A stretch of 64,000 nucleotides of DNA from Flectobacillus sp. BAB-3569. Its GTDB lineage: Bacteria; Bacteroidota; Bacteroidia; Cytophagales; Spirosomataceae. How positions within the stretch are numbered: position 1 is the first letter of the stretch; the number at the start of each line of letters is the position of its first letter. Position numbers and translations under genes: made by a program. Location of the stretch: the NCBI RefSeq assembly GCF_002270355.1, contig NZ_NJFZ01000017.1, positions 216,939 through 280,938 of the forward strand, written 5' to 3'. The notes beneath the pieces were generated by a model, which was given only the letters and a program-made list of their open reading frames with translations, was not told the DNA's origin and did not search any database. This document shows positions 30,234 through 40,487 of the stretch, in pieces.

Positions 30234-32873
30234 ATGAAACGTATTATATCACTCCTCAGCGCTGGTATTCTTTTGAGCAATATTTCTTTATTGGCTCAAA
30301 CGCAAAAGCTTCGCTGTGAATATTTAGAAAATCCCTTAGGAATAGACCAAACAGCACCACGATTTACTTGGGAGTTTACCACTAAGCAAAACCCAGTCTC
30401 TGTCAAAATTTGTGTCGACACCGATTCGCTAGCATTGGTAAAAGGTCGTAATAATACATGGATATCGGATAACATCTCCTCATCCCAACAGTTAGCCACT
30501 TATGCAGGCAAACCTTTACAATCTTTCCAAAAATATTATTGGAAATTGGTCGACAAAAACAATCAAACACTGAGTTCAATTGCGAGTTTTGAAATGGGCT
30601 TGCTTCAGCCATCCGACTGGAAAGGTGCATGGATAACTGATGGGCAAGGAAAAGAGGAAAAAAATGCGCCCTATTTTAGAAAAGCCTTCGAAGCAAAAAA
30701 AGAAATTGCCTCTGCCCGTGCGTATATTGCAGTGGGAGGTTTGTATGAGTTAAGCATCAATGGACAACGAGTAGGCAATCACCGCCTCGACCCGATGTAC
30801 ACCCGTTTTGACAGACGTACTTTGTATGTCGCTTATGATGTTACGAAGCACTTACAACATGGGAAAAATGCCATAGGTGTTTTATTAGGCAATGGCTGGT
30901 ATAATCACCAATCTACAGCGGTTTGGTTTTTTGATAAAGCTCCTTGGCGCAACCGCCCTACCTTCTGTTTGGATTTACGCATTCAATACAAAGATGGCTC
31001 TGTAGAAACCATTCGTTCTGGCAAAGATTGGAAAACAGCTGAAAGTCCTGTTACATTTAATAGTATTTACACAGCAGAGCACTATGATGCACGACTCGAA
31101 AAAACAGGATGGAACCTTCCCAACTATGATGACAAAACATGGAAAGATGTCATTTATCGTGCCGCTCCTTCTACACATATTGTAGCACAAGCGCTTCATC
31201 CGATTAGGCATACGAACGAAATTTTATGTAAAACATTAAAAGCATTTTCAAAACAAAACTATGTTTTTGATTTAGGCGAAAATATTTCGGGCGTTTCCTC
31301 GATAACCGTAAAAGGTAATGCAGGAACTGTGATTAGATTAAAACACGGTGAAAGATTATTACCAGACGGACACGTTGACCAATCTAATATTGATGTGCAT
31401 TATCGCCCAACCGACGATAAAGACCCTTTTCAAACTGATATTTTTATTTTGAGTGGAAAAGGCGAAGAAACCTTTACCCCAAAATTCAATTACAAAGGTT
31501 TTCAATATGTGGAAGTCAACAGTTCTGAACCGATTGAGCTTGTGCAAAATAGTGTAAAAGGCTATTTTATGCACTCAGATGTACCTGCTATTGGAAAAAT
31601 TACAAGTTCAAATCCAACCTTGAATAAAATGTGGGCTGCTACCAATCGCTCCTATTTGTCTAATCTTTTTGGCTACCCAACCGACTGTCCTCAAAGAGAA
31701 AAAAACGGTTGGACAGGCGACGCCCATATTGCCAACGAAACAGGTCTATATAATTTTGACGGTATTACTATTTATGAAAAATGGCTTGCCGACCACCGTG
31801 ACGAACAACAGCCCAATGGCGTACTTCCATCAATTATTCCGACTGGTGGCTGGGGTTATGAATGGGGCAACGGACCAGATTGGACAAGTACAATCGCCAT
31901 TATTCCTTGGAATATCTATTTGTTTTATGGAGATAGCAAACTGTTAAAAGATTCTTATGAGCCCATCAAACGATATGTGGATCACATTACAGATATCAGC
32001 CCGAACGGGCTATGTACTTGGGGATTAGGCGATTGGGTTCCTGTAAAATCCAAAACACCTGTAGAATTAACCTCAACGGCATATTACTTTGTGGATGTAA
32101 CAATCTTGACAAAGGCAGCCAAACTACTTGGAAACCAAGAAGATTACCTTAAATATTCAGCTTTAGCAGAAAAAATTAAAAAGGCATTTAATCAGAAATA
32201 CCTGAAAGAGCAAACTGGCATTTATGGTGCAGGAGTACAAACAGAACTCAGTGTTCCACTTTATTGGGGCTTAGTTCCTGAAGGATTAAAATCAAAGGTA
32301 GCGAAAAACTTAGCTGATAGAGTTGCCCAAGACAATTATCACTTAGACGTAGGTTTGTTGGGAACAAAAGCTATTTTGAACGCATTAAGCGAAAATGGAT
32401 ATGCTTCTGTTGCTTACAAAGTTGCTTCACAAGAAAGTTACCCATCATGGGGCTGGTGGATTGTGAATGGTGCTACAAGTTTGTACGAAAACTGGCCTAT
32501 TGACGCCAAATCGGATATTTCGATGAATCATATTATGTTTGGAGAAATTGGCGCGTGGCTATACAAAGGCTTAGCAGGAATTTTCCCAGACGAGCAAGGG
32601 GCTGGTTTTAAAAGCATTATTCTTAAACCCAATTTTGTTGAAGGTTTAGCAACATTCTCAGCGGATTTCGAATCCCCAAGAGGCTTGATTCACTCTGAAT
32701 GGGAACAAAAAGGTAATACAGTAATTTATAAAATCGTAGTGCCACCAAATGCCTCCGCTAAAGTACAATTACCAGAGGGCTACAAAATCAAGACGATTAA
32801 TCAAAAAGCCGTTGGAACGTCTCACACAAATATTTTCACTGCTGGTGTGTACGAATTAGGCATCGAAAAATAG
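30234..32873 (+). CDS. Alpha-L-rhamnosidase (GH78)
   Basis: An exported 879-residue enzyme that releases terminal alpha-L-rhamnose. It has a signal peptide (MKRIISLLSAGILLSNISLLAQ), N-terminal fibronectin/beta-sandwich domains (LRCEYLENPLGIDQTAPRFTWE is the family opening), a carbohydrate-binding sandwich (ARAYIAVGGLYELSINGQRVG), the (alpha/alpha)6 catalytic barrel with the hallmark TDCPQREKNGWTGDAH, and a C-terminal beta domain ending PNASAKVQLP. The ATG at 30234 is chosen as the signal-peptide start. Rhamnosidase plus GH2 suggests use of plant or bacterial heteropolysaccharides. No SusCD pair is adjacent to these two genes. Confidence 0.9.
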   Translation: MKRIISLLSAGILLSNISLLAQTQKLRCEYLENPLGIDQTAPRFTWEFTTKQNPVSVKICVDTDSLALVKGRNNTWISDNISSSQQLATYAGKPLQSFQKYYWKLVDKNNQTLSSIASFEMGLLQPSDWKGAWITDGQGKEEKNAPYFRKAFEAKKEIASARAYIAVGGLYELSINGQRVGNHRLDPMYTRFDRRTLYVAYDVTKHLQHGKNAIGVLLGNGWYNHQSTAVWFFDKAPWRNRPTFCLDLRIQYKDGSVETIRSGKDWKTAESPVTFNSIYTAEHYDARLEKTGWNLPNYDDKTWKDVIYRAAPSTHIVAQALHPIRHTNEILCKTLKAFSKQNYVFDLGENISGVSSITVKGNAGTVIRLKHGERLLPDGHVDQSNIDVHYRPTDDKDPFQTDIFILSGKGEETFTPKFNYKGFQYVEVNSSEPIELVQNSVKGYFMHSDVPAIGKITSSNPTLNKMWAATNRSYLSNLFGYPTDCPQREKNGWTGDAHIANETGLYNFDGITIYEKWLADHRDEQQPNGVLPSIIPTGGWGYEWGNGPDWTSTIAIIPWNIYLFYGDSKLLKDSYEPIKRYVDHITDISPNGLCTWGLGDWVPVKSKTPVELTSTAYYFVDVTILTKAAKLLGNQEDYLKYSALAEKIKKAFNQKYLKEQTGIYGAGVQTELSVPLYWGLVPEGLKSKVAKNLADRVAQDNYHLDVGLLGTKAILNALSENGYASVAYKVASQESYPSWGWWIVNGATSLYENWPIDAKSDISMNHIMFGEIGAWLYKGLAGIFPDEQGAGFKSIILKPNFVEGLATFSADFESPRGLIHSEWEQKGNTVIYKIVVPPNASAKVQLPEGYKIKTINQKAVGTSHTNIFTAGVYELGIEK

Positions 32874-33056
32874 AGCTCAGTAAAATTTAATAATAGACTT
32901 TATCACTGTTTATAACTAGTAGGTTTAATAAGTCATAATACTTACAGGAAACTCAGTCCATTTGGATAAGTAAACCGTAATAAAGTCTATCAAACTGTGC
33001 CAGTAGAAGTAAAATTTAACTATAAAGCATTAATTCATAATTAAACCTAAATACTT

Positions 33057-33098
33057 AAGTGCGACAGTAAACTTGAAACAAGTTTTTCTATCGCACTT
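33057..33098. terminator. Hairpin between convergent GH78 and DUF2271 genes
   Basis: AAGTGCGA at 33057-33064 pairs with TCGCACTT at 33091-33098, and inner AAACTTG/CAAGTTT pairing extends it. The U-tract is short. The rest of the 269-bp gap holds only a weak AATAGACTTTAT/ATAAAGTCTAT inverted pair. Confidence 0.6.
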
Positions 33099-33142
33099 GT
33101 AACCCGCAATATTCAGCTTACGTGCTCGCTAATCTCAATATA

Positions 33143-33625
33143 CTACATGGGGTTAAATCTCACATATCTAATATAGCCACTTCCTTCATTCTTACCAGCG
33201 AGAGCCTCTGTTGTCAGTGGTATTTCGAGATCTTTTACATGATAGGGTTTATCTTCAACAGCACTTTCAAAACGAATTTTGTATGAGGTATTGATTTTAT
33301 CGCTATCAATCTCTAAAACAACTACGCTTCGATCTCCTCCTGTTACAGAAGCGCCTGTGATGGCACTAAGATTAGTAGGTTTTTTGGAAAAAGCTTTGTG
33401 CCATTCTTTGAGGTCTGGATACCATTTTTTATCCGCACCAAGTATATATAAAGTTTTATTATAGACTCCTTTTGCGTCTACAATCGAAACTACTATGTAG
33501 GCGCCCTCTCCCATGTAATTTGTCATTTGAATCATACACTTGTATTTGGTAGTTTGGGCATGAACAGCAAAAGACAGGGATAGAAATGCCACCAATGTCA
33601 GGACAAGACCTCGTAATAATTTCAT
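33143..33625 (-). CDS. DUF2271-like exported protein
   Basis: 160 residues with signal peptide MKLLRGLVLTLVAFLSLSFAVHAQ. The mature part matches the DUF2271 pattern: a strand IVVSIVDAKGVYNKTLYILG, then KWYPDLKEWHKAF, the turn ITGASVTGGDRS and a final pair of strands. Function is unknown; this family often lies beside TonB receptors and PepSY-type reductases. It is the last gene of an operon, 4 bp after the ankyrin gene. Confidence 0.75.
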   Translation of the reverse strand: MKLLRGLVLTLVAFLSLSFAVHAQTTKYKCMIQMTNYMGEGAYIVVSIVDAKGVYNKTLYILGADKKWYPDLKEWHKAFSKKPTNLSAITGASVTGGDRSVVVLEIDSDKINTSYKIRFESAVEDKPYHVKDLEIPLTTEALAGKNEGSGYIRYVRFNPM

Positions 33626-33629
33626 ATCA

Positions 33630-35153
33630 CTATTTTAAAAAATTAATAGAAATGTTTGATTTTGAAAGTGTTTCATTTTCTGAGGCCAAGTCAAAGGCAG
33701 TTTCTTTGAAATTAGTAGTTACCTCTTTTTGTGCTCCAATCGAAAGAAGATATTTCAAAATTCTGTCATCTTTCGCAGTCATTGCGGCTTTGTGTAATGC
33801 CGTAATTCCTTCATTATTTTTAGCGTTAATATCTATTCCTAATGCTTGTACACGCTTGAGTAAACCAATATCTGTTTTCAGAATTGCTAAGTGAAAGAGC
33901 GTATTACCATTTTTTTGAGGCGTATTTGCTTGGAGTCCTTTTTCTTGAAGAAGCAATAACTTTTGATCAAAGTCTTCTGGCTTTGGTCCGTTAGGGTTTT
34001 GACGACCTTCACCACTCGCATAGGACTGAATTAAATAAGAAAGTAGGTTTTCGCCATCCTTGTTAAGAACTTTTACTTCAGCTCCTTTATCAATTAAGAA
34101 TTTAACGACTTCAGGAGAGTTACCTTTTACTGCAAGCGATAAAGCTGTTTCTCCACTTTGGTTAGCGAGGTTGATATTCTTCGTTTTTGAAACAATCAAT
34201 TCTATGGTACTTAAATCTTTATTGCTACCTGCGGCGTTGATTAGTACGTTATTCCCTTCTTTATCAACTTTATTTACATCTACTCCTTTAGAGATAAAGT
34301 GTTCGATAATTTCTTTTTGGTTCGGCTTTCGTACAATAAAGTGGAGAACATTCTCTTCATTTTTTGATAGAATCGTTGGTTTAAGTTTTAATTCTTCAAG
34401 ATACTTGTACACCTCAATGGTACTGGCAGGGCCTCTACGAGCACCTTGTGCGGCCAACAACATAGCGCTTTCGGGTGTAGAGATTCCTTTTTGAACCAAG
34501 GTCTTCATCACTTCGATGTTTCCACTACGTGCGGCATAACAGAACACATTGTTACCATTTTTGTCCACACTCTTAATGTCTAAACCTTTTGAAATCAAAT
34601 AATTGGTTACAGTAAAATCTTTGTCGTTCCCTACTGCCAACAACAAAATATTTGCACCATCTCGGTTCACATCATTTTTTAAGCTGGCTCCAGCTTTGAC
34701 ACATAGCTCTATGATAGGAATACTGAGCTGACCTCCCATACTAGCAAAACCCAATGGAGTTACATCGTGAGCGTCGAGGGCATTGCCTTTAGCACCTTTT
34801 TCTATAAGTGCTGCTACAACTTCTTTATCTCCTTTATTGACAGCCCAGTGCAGATAAGTACGACCCTCGTGTGATGGACGGTTTACATCAAATCCTGGCT
34901 GAGACATTAAAAATTTAATGGTTTCGGCAGGTGCATTTGAATTGATAGCTAACACAATAGGATCCATATTCATCTGATTAGACTCCAATGGGTTATTCCC
35001 TTTTTGAATTTCAGCTTTCACAGCCTCAACCGAAGGCTGATTTTTCCAAAAATTTTGATTTAAAAGGTTGTTTGTACTGTTATTGCCACCTCTTTGGGCA
35101 TTAGCTACCAGGCTCAATAGAACGATACAGCCTGTAATGAAAATTCTTTTCAT
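33630..35153 (-). CDS. Exported ankyrin-repeat protein
   Basis: 507 residues. After a signal peptide (MKRIFITGCIVLLSLVANAQ) the protein is almost entirely ankyrin repeats, about twelve, with many GxTxLHxA-type turns (GRTYLHWAVNKGDKEVVAALIEKG, GITALHKAAMTAKDD). A soft spot near residues 390-410 (ASGEGRQNPNGPKPED) separates two blocks. Ankyrin arrays bind proteins, so a periplasmic scaffold or partner of the receptor system is likely. It is 4 bp upstream of DUF2271 and follows DUF4374. Exported ankyrin proteins are uncommon next to TonB receptors. Confidence 0.9.
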   Translation of the reverse strand: MKRIFITGCIVLLSLVANAQRGGNNSTNNLLNQNFWKNQPSVEAVKAEIQKGNNPLESNQMNMDPIVLAINSNAPAETIKFLMSQPGFDVNRPSHEGRTYLHWAVNKGDKEVVAALIEKGAKGNALDAHDVTPLGFASMGGQLSIPIIELCVKAGASLKNDVNRDGANILLLAVGNDKDFTVTNYLISKGLDIKSVDKNGNNVFCYAARSGNIEVMKTLVQKGISTPESAMLLAAQGARRGPASTIEVYKYLEELKLKPTILSKNEENVLHFIVRKPNQKEIIEHFISKGVDVNKVDKEGNNVLINAAGSNKDLSTIELIVSKTKNINLANQSGETALSLAVKGNSPEVVKFLIDKGAEVKVLNKDGENLLSYLIQSYASGEGRQNPNGPKPEDFDQKLLLLQEKGLQANTPQKNGNTLFHLAILKTDIGLLKRVQALGIDINAKNNEGITALHKAAMTAKDDRILKYLLSIGAQKEVTTNFKETAFDLASENETLSKSNISINFLK

Positions 35154-35239
35154 AAAATAAAGTAAAATTATAAGTATTGCTTAAACCTGAGTTGTGAAAT
35201 TGCATCCCGTCAGACAAATTATACGAGATGCTAAATTGA

Positions 35240-36469
35240 TTAGTAGGCAAGTTTTCCAACAGCACCTACGCCATCAGCATTGATTACAAGACCAGCTTTT
35301 GCCGTAGCAGTTTTGGGATCTATTACATAGACAGTTGGAGGAGCAGTGGCAGTTGTAATAGGGAAATAAAGTTTACCTTTGTCTGCAAAAGGTATTCCGA
35401 TTGCGGTAATTTGGTCTTTTGCAGGAAAGCCTGTAGTGAGCCACTTTACTGTTTTGTCGGTCATCTTTACAATTGCATACTGAGTGGCTGCCGTTGAGGT
35501 TGTGATAGTAAAATCATTATAAAACTCAAGTAAGAAGTAATCCTCTGAAATAGGCCATACTCTTCTGAATTTATAACCACCTGCTGCTTCCTGAATGTTG
35601 AAGTAATATGCGTTATCGAAAGAAGTAGCATTTTTATTGATTCTTAACGCACCTGCTGGCTTAGTAGTCTTTGCATCGTAAGAACCTGAGAAAACATATA
35701 CGTTATCACTAGCATCTTTTGCAATTTGAGAATAGTATTGCGAGCGGAAACGTCCTGATGCGTAGCTAATGCGGTTATCTCTATAGATACGTTTCAAGGT
35801 TAAGTTTTCATCAAATGCTGCAACCCAAACACTATCTTGATGTACTGTAGCCGTTGCTCCTGCTTGATTTAATACAACGCCTGTTAGAAATTCTCCATTG
35901 CCAAAGTCAACTACGCCAGAAAACGTAGCAGTACCTCCGTTACCAGTAAAGTTCTCTGTTACGATCTCTTTCTGGGAAATAGCATTACTATTGTTAAGGT
36001 CAATAAAATTAAAAGTAGAACCTACTTTTCCGCTAGCTAGAGCAACACTCCCAACGCTTGTAATGACATAATTACTAAAGGGACCGTAAGAGGTAAAACG
36101 AGATGCAATCTGAAACTCATTGCCAACAGGTGCTAGTTGCCCAGTTGTATTTAAGCCAAAAGAAACTCCAACGCCAGGGTCACCTTGTGCATAATATAGC
36201 CCTACTGCAGCTTTACTTCCATTCATTACCCAAGCTGTATAAGTACGTGGTAATTCTACTCCATTGCCTACTACGGTGGTAGTACCACCAGTCAAACTAT
36301 CAGGAGTTAATAAATAGGTCCCTGTACCAGCGGTAGCTGCAATAAAGAATTTGTTTTTTGCTTCTGGTACTGTGACAACATTCTCGTCTTCACCAACACA
36401 ACTTATAAGACTTGTTGCCGAAAGAATGGATAAACTTGAAATACGGAGTATTTTTCTGAGTGATTTCAT
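35240..36469 (-). CDS. DUF4374 lipoprotein
   Basis: About 409 residues. The signal ends in a lipobox-like LISC, so a membrane-anchored lipoprotein is expected. The body has repeating beta-blade patterns (FFIAATAGTGTYLLTPDSLTGG ... KLYFPITTATAPPTVYVIDPKTATA) consistent with DUF4374, a beta-propeller-like family found with TonB receptors for iron chelates. The ATG at 36469 is taken because it starts the signal peptide; the frame is open to 36553. It lies 120 bp after the receptor gene and 86 bp before the ankyrin gene, all on one strand. Confidence 0.8.
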   Translation of the reverse strand: MKSLRKILRISSLSILSATSLISCVGEDENVVTVPEAKNKFFIAATAGTGTYLLTPDSLTGGTTTVVGNGVELPRTYTAWVMNGSKAAVGLYYAQGDPGVGVSFGLNTTGQLAPVGNEFQIASRFTSYGPFSNYVITSVGSVALASGKVGSTFNFIDLNNSNAISQKEIVTENFTGNGGTATFSGVVDFGNGEFLTGVVLNQAGATATVHQDSVWVAAFDENLTLKRIYRDNRISYASGRFRSQYYSQIAKDASDNVYVFSGSYDAKTTKPAGALRINKNATSFDNAYYFNIQEAAGGYKFRRVWPISEDYFLLEFYNDFTITTSTAATQYAIVKMTDKTVKWLTTGFPAKDQITAIGIPFADKGKLYFPITTATAPPTVYVIDPKTATAKAGLVINADGVGAVGKLAY

Positions 36470-36588
36470 AAATAGATAATAATTGTTTTGTAACGATAAT
36501 AGATATACGTAATAGTTCAAAGGCACTATTCCCAAAAAAATTAGCCATATCACCTCCTCTGTATCACGTGTAACAGAAATGGTTTTGA

Positions 36589-38991
36589 TTATTTTTGTAA
36601 GTTATTTTTTACCAAAAAGTATCTTAGTTTTAGAGAAAAAGACCGCCCAGGCTTTTGTAAACTAAAATTGTCGTAGAGTAAAGCATCTGTAAAGTTGCGT
36701 GCTTCGAAGGCGATATTGTATCTACCATTTTTGAGCATATAGGTAGCATTAAAATCATGGTAGAGTTGTTGAGGCAGTGCATTTTTGGAGCTAGCACTTC
36801 CAAGGCTTTCCCAAATCAAAAAGAATTTGCCAACAAAATTCATTGTGTAGCCAAAGCTCAATTTATTGCCTTTTCCTCCTATGTTGTTGAGATAATAAGT
36901 AGCATCAGTATTCCCAAAGAAGTAGGGTACATTTGGCATTCTATCGTTGTAGGTCACACTCTGTTGAGTGGATGTTGGAGAAACATATAGCTCTTTGTTG
37001 CGAATATCTTGATAAGTAATATTAGCACCAATCGTTAATTTATTTTTGTAATAATATCTCAATTCGGCATCCATACCAATATTCCTAACTTTTCCATGAT
37101 TTGAATAGCCAGCAGTACCATAACGCTGTTCCACAATGCGTCTGATATAATCACGTATATCTCTATAATATGCTCCACCATCAAAATAGAAAGAATGATT
37201 CTCGTCAAGCGCATAATTAAATCTGGCACCTAAATTATAGTTCATAGATTGCTCTGCATTCAAAGAGGAATTGCCTACCTCTAATATTTCATCACCAAAC
37301 AATTCGCTTTCAGTTGGTAGTCTGTAGGCTTTTTCTACAGAAACCTTTAACTGGATTCCTTTTAAAAAATATGTACCAGCTAATCCATACCCAGAGGTTT
37401 GAAAGTTCTTAATTCTTTCTTCGTATACTGCTGTATTTGAATTTACTGAAACGTCCAATGGTCCAATCACCCTCTGACTATAGAACTTTGAAAACAACGT
37501 CGCATTCCATTTTTCTTTATACTGATAGCGATATGATAAGCCCAACACGTTTTTAAAACTATTACGTCGCATAGTATCGGCTGCTGAGGTGATATCTGCA
37601 ACCGAGGCATTATCTGCGTTTCTACGATTGTACCCTGTTATGACATTACTCAAAGCAACAGCGTGATTTCCATTGATACTATAGTTAATATTAGTGGTGG
37701 TCGACATGTTTTTATTAAAGAATTTACCTAATGTATAAATAGATTCTCCTTTTGTGCGGGTAGTTCTGTATTCTCCGTACCAATTGTATTGGCGTGCTGC
37801 TGTATCAATATTTTGATTAAAGTTGATATTGTAATTTGCAGTAAAAGACAAATTTAGACCTTTTGTTAATAAATTCCTTTTTGAGTATGTTAACGATGGT
37901 AGAATAGTATTTCCTTTGCGCGACCGCATCCCGAAAACAATTTTCATAAGATTAGAATTTTGAATTTCGGCACGCTCCTGCCCTAGAGTAATTCCCAACA
38001 ATAACTTATCTGCCCATGGTTTATTGACGAAACCCACTTTCGCTACCAAAGTTTCATTAGAATATCCATCATTGAATCTACTAACCCATTTTTCATCATT
38101 CGAAAAGTTGCCAGTTGCTAAATTTAGTACATTCGTTTTTACACGATAACTATTATCTGAATAGTTTTGGAAAGCGTTTAACTGTACTGTGAACCCATTT
38201 TTAGCTGTGTGACCTAACGATAAATTCGTTTTGTGCGTATTGAAGGATCCTATGGAGTAAGAGGCATCCAAGTAGGAGTTTGAACTCTGGTTGGTTACAA
38301 TATTAATTACGCCTCCCATAGCATCAGCTCCAAACTCAATAGGTACTACTCCTTTATACACCTCAATTCTGTTGGCAAGGTTTACAGGAATGTTATTCAA
38401 TTGAAATGCCGAACCAAAGCCTTCCATCGGTACGCCATCCATGAATATTTTGATATGATTACCTGTAAAACCATTTAATGAAATAGACATATTTGAGCCA
38501 ACGCCCCCTGTCTCTCTAATTTTCACTCCGGATGCTTTGTCAAGTAAATGACCCAAATCTAATGTACTGTTAAAAAAGGCCTTCGCATCCAGAGCAACGA
38601 CATTAAACGCCGTTTCCTTGAGTTCTTGAATTTGAGATTTCCCTTTTACCTGCACTTCATCTAATTCTTTTCCATCTTCCTGCTTCAAAATTACTTTCAA
38701 GGTATGCTTTTGTCCTTCTTTAACAAAAACATGATGATACTGCTTTTGATAGCCCATCATTGAGATTACAACAGTAAGATTTTTGTCTGGGACTTTCAAA
38801 CTAAATTGCCCTTTTGAGTCTGACTCCTGTGCAATTGTTGTGTTTTTAACTATGATATATGCTCCATGAATCGGCTCTCCATCTTCATTCGTAACACTGC
38901 CAAACAAAACTCCTTTATGTTCTTGTCCGTAAGTGAGAAATGTAAATAATAGTAGTATGAATGTAAAAATATTTTTCATTATGTGTTTCAA
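36589..38991 (-). CDS. TonB-dependent outer-membrane receptor
   Basis: 800 residues. Signal peptide MKHIMKNIFTFILLLFTFLTYGQ, then a CarboxypepD_reg-like domain (~25-110), the plug (~120-225 with GVKIRETGGVGSNMSISLNGFTGNHIKIFMDGVPMEGFG and a GADAMGGVINIVT end) and a 22-strand barrel ending in a hydrophobic strand with Phe (FSLKLRYFLV). It lacks the SusC signature and any SusD partner, so it belongs to the chelate/cofactor receptor group (iron siderophores, cobalamin). It leads the operon with DUF4374, ankyrin and DUF2271, and an AraC gene lies upstream. The ligand is unknown. Confidence 0.9.
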   Translation of the reverse strand: MKHIMKNIFTFILLLFTFLTYGQEHKGVLFGSVTNEDGEPIHGAYIIVKNTTIAQESDSKGQFSLKVPDKNLTVVISMMGYQKQYHHVFVKEGQKHTLKVILKQEDGKELDEVQVKGKSQIQELKETAFNVVALDAKAFFNSTLDLGHLLDKASGVKIRETGGVGSNMSISLNGFTGNHIKIFMDGVPMEGFGSAFQLNNIPVNLANRIEVYKGVVPIEFGADAMGGVINIVTNQSSNSYLDASYSIGSFNTHKTNLSLGHTAKNGFTVQLNAFQNYSDNSYRVKTNVLNLATGNFSNDEKWVSRFNDGYSNETLVAKVGFVNKPWADKLLLGITLGQERAEIQNSNLMKIVFGMRSRKGNTILPSLTYSKRNLLTKGLNLSFTANYNINFNQNIDTAARQYNWYGEYRTTRTKGESIYTLGKFFNKNMSTTTNINYSINGNHAVALSNVITGYNRRNADNASVADITSAADTMRRNSFKNVLGLSYRYQYKEKWNATLFSKFYSQRVIGPLDVSVNSNTAVYEERIKNFQTSGYGLAGTYFLKGIQLKVSVEKAYRLPTESELFGDEILEVGNSSLNAEQSMNYNLGARFNYALDENHSFYFDGGAYYRDIRDYIRRIVEQRYGTAGYSNHGKVRNIGMDAELRYYYKNKLTIGANITYQDIRNKELYVSPTSTQQSVTYNDRMPNVPYFFGNTDATYYLNNIGGKGNKLSFGYTMNFVGKFFLIWESLGSASSKNALPQQLYHDFNATYMLKNGRYNIAFEARNFTDALLYDNFSLQKPGRSFSLKLRYFLVKNNLQK

Positions 38992-39255
38992 TATTATATA
39001 CTTTATTTAGACTAATTACAAATAATTGTACAAAGCTATAACTCAAAATCTATTTAAAGTATCGGTAAAAGAACTGAAAGTATCGAAATTGGAAGTTTCT
39101 ATATTAGAAATCTCCATCTATAATATAAATCTTTGATATTATTGTATATTTATTAGATTCATACTATCTGATAAATAGATTTTATTCATAATGATGATAC
39201 TTCGGTAGTTCAAATATGCCTTTAGCATTAATGAGGGGAATAATTCTTACGTAAT

Positions 39256-40293
39256 TTAGATTACTTCTCTACTTGTTCCTAAAATCAAATATGGCTGTAT
39301 TGATACCTGTTTTGGGGTGTACCCATAATACTTTTTAAAAGCTACAATAAAATGTGAGGTACTTTTATAGCCCAATACAGCAGAAATTTGACTTATAGTT
39401 TCTTTTTTGGTGGTAATCAATTTTACAGCCTCAGCCATCCTCAATTTAATTATGTATCCATGAATAGTATCATCAAATAATACTTTGAACCCTTGCTTCA
39501 ATTTTTGTTCGTTAATTGATACTTCCCTACTTAACTCCTTTATGGTAGGCGGATTAGTAAAATTTGTTGCTATTATTGATTTAGCCTTTTGAAGAATCAA
39601 AATGGTTTTTTGGTCAAGCGTATGCTTTTTTTGAGCTGCATGTTCTTGTTGTAGATGCATCAACAGAAGGATTTCTCGTAGTTTTAAATCAATAAATGGT
39701 TTTCTATATTTTATTTGTGTGCCTACTGATGTTTGATCAATGATTTGTGAGAGTATATTGAACGTGTAAGGATTAATCATTGTCTGGTTTTCATTAAGAT
39801 TTATGAATTTCCCATTTTGTATATCCATAAAAAATGAATTATCGTGTGTCCAAGGTTCATCTTTAAGAAGATTTTTAAAGTAATCTTCAGACAAAATAAT
39901 TGCTAGGTATCTGATATTTTCATCGGGTGTCATCTGAAAAGTGAAGTCGGATTCATTTTGATAATTGATTCTTACAACTCCCCTGTCCATTAAGAATGAT
40001 TGATGATTCTCCTCTACAATTTTACTATTTCCTTTAAAAAAGAAGGATAGTAAGATATGATTGCCCTTTATCGTAAACAAGTCATTGACTCGTTTGATAA
40101 GATGTAGTTTTACATCGATAATGCATAAACCACTAGTTTGAATTATATTATTTTTTACACTGCCATAGTCTTCCAAATCAAGTGTGAATGTTTTTTCATC
40201 AAGTAAACTTGTGGGATTATACTTCTCTTCTAATTCAATTTGATAAATTGCGGAATTAGTTTCTTTCAAAATAGAATGTATTATCATAAACAT
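39256..40293 (-). CDS. AraC-family regulator, PchR-like
   Basis: 345 residues. The C-terminal ~100 hold two helix-turn-helices (PTIKELSREVSINEQKLKQGFKVLF and ETISQISAVLGYKSTSHFIVAFKKYYGYTPKQ). The N-terminal ~230 residues resemble the ligand-binding half of PchR-type siderophore-responsive activators (a hydrophobic HILLSFFFKGNS strand, an RGVVRINYQNESDF stretch). It lies on the same strand directly upstream of the TonB receptor across a 264-bp AT-rich gap. Probable job: ligand-dependent control of that operon. The role is inferred from position. Confidence 0.8.
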   Translation of the reverse strand: MFMIIHSILKETNSAIYQIELEEKYNPTSLLDEKTFTLDLEDYGSVKNNIIQTSGLCIIDVKLHLIKRVNDLFTIKGNHILLSFFFKGNSKIVEENHQSFLMDRGVVRINYQNESDFTFQMTPDENIRYLAIILSEDYFKNLLKDEPWTHDNSFFMDIQNGKFINLNENQTMINPYTFNILSQIIDQTSVGTQIKYRKPFIDLKLREILLLMHLQQEHAAQKKHTLDQKTILILQKAKSIIATNFTNPPTIKELSREVSINEQKLKQGFKVLFDDTIHGYIIKLRMAEAVKLITTKKETISQISAVLGYKSTSHFIVAFKKYYGYTPKQVSIQPYLILGTSREVI

Positions 40294-40487
40294 ATAGTCA
40301 AATCATCCAGTTAGATAATCTGATTCTCGTATTAGGTTGTATGTAATTTTGTACAAAGATATTTATATTTATTTAGACTAGTTATAAACAACAAGGTTGT
40401 TTAGTATTTTTTAGACCTTAAGGCAAAATATTTCGACGTTACAAACAAATTAGTCGGTTAAGGCAAATAGGTTTATTTTAGCATGTT

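Noticed and set aside
34060..34494. 144-codon plus-strand frame inside the ankyrin gene
   Set aside because: Antisense shadow of a repeat-rich coding sequence; the translation has no plausible domain.
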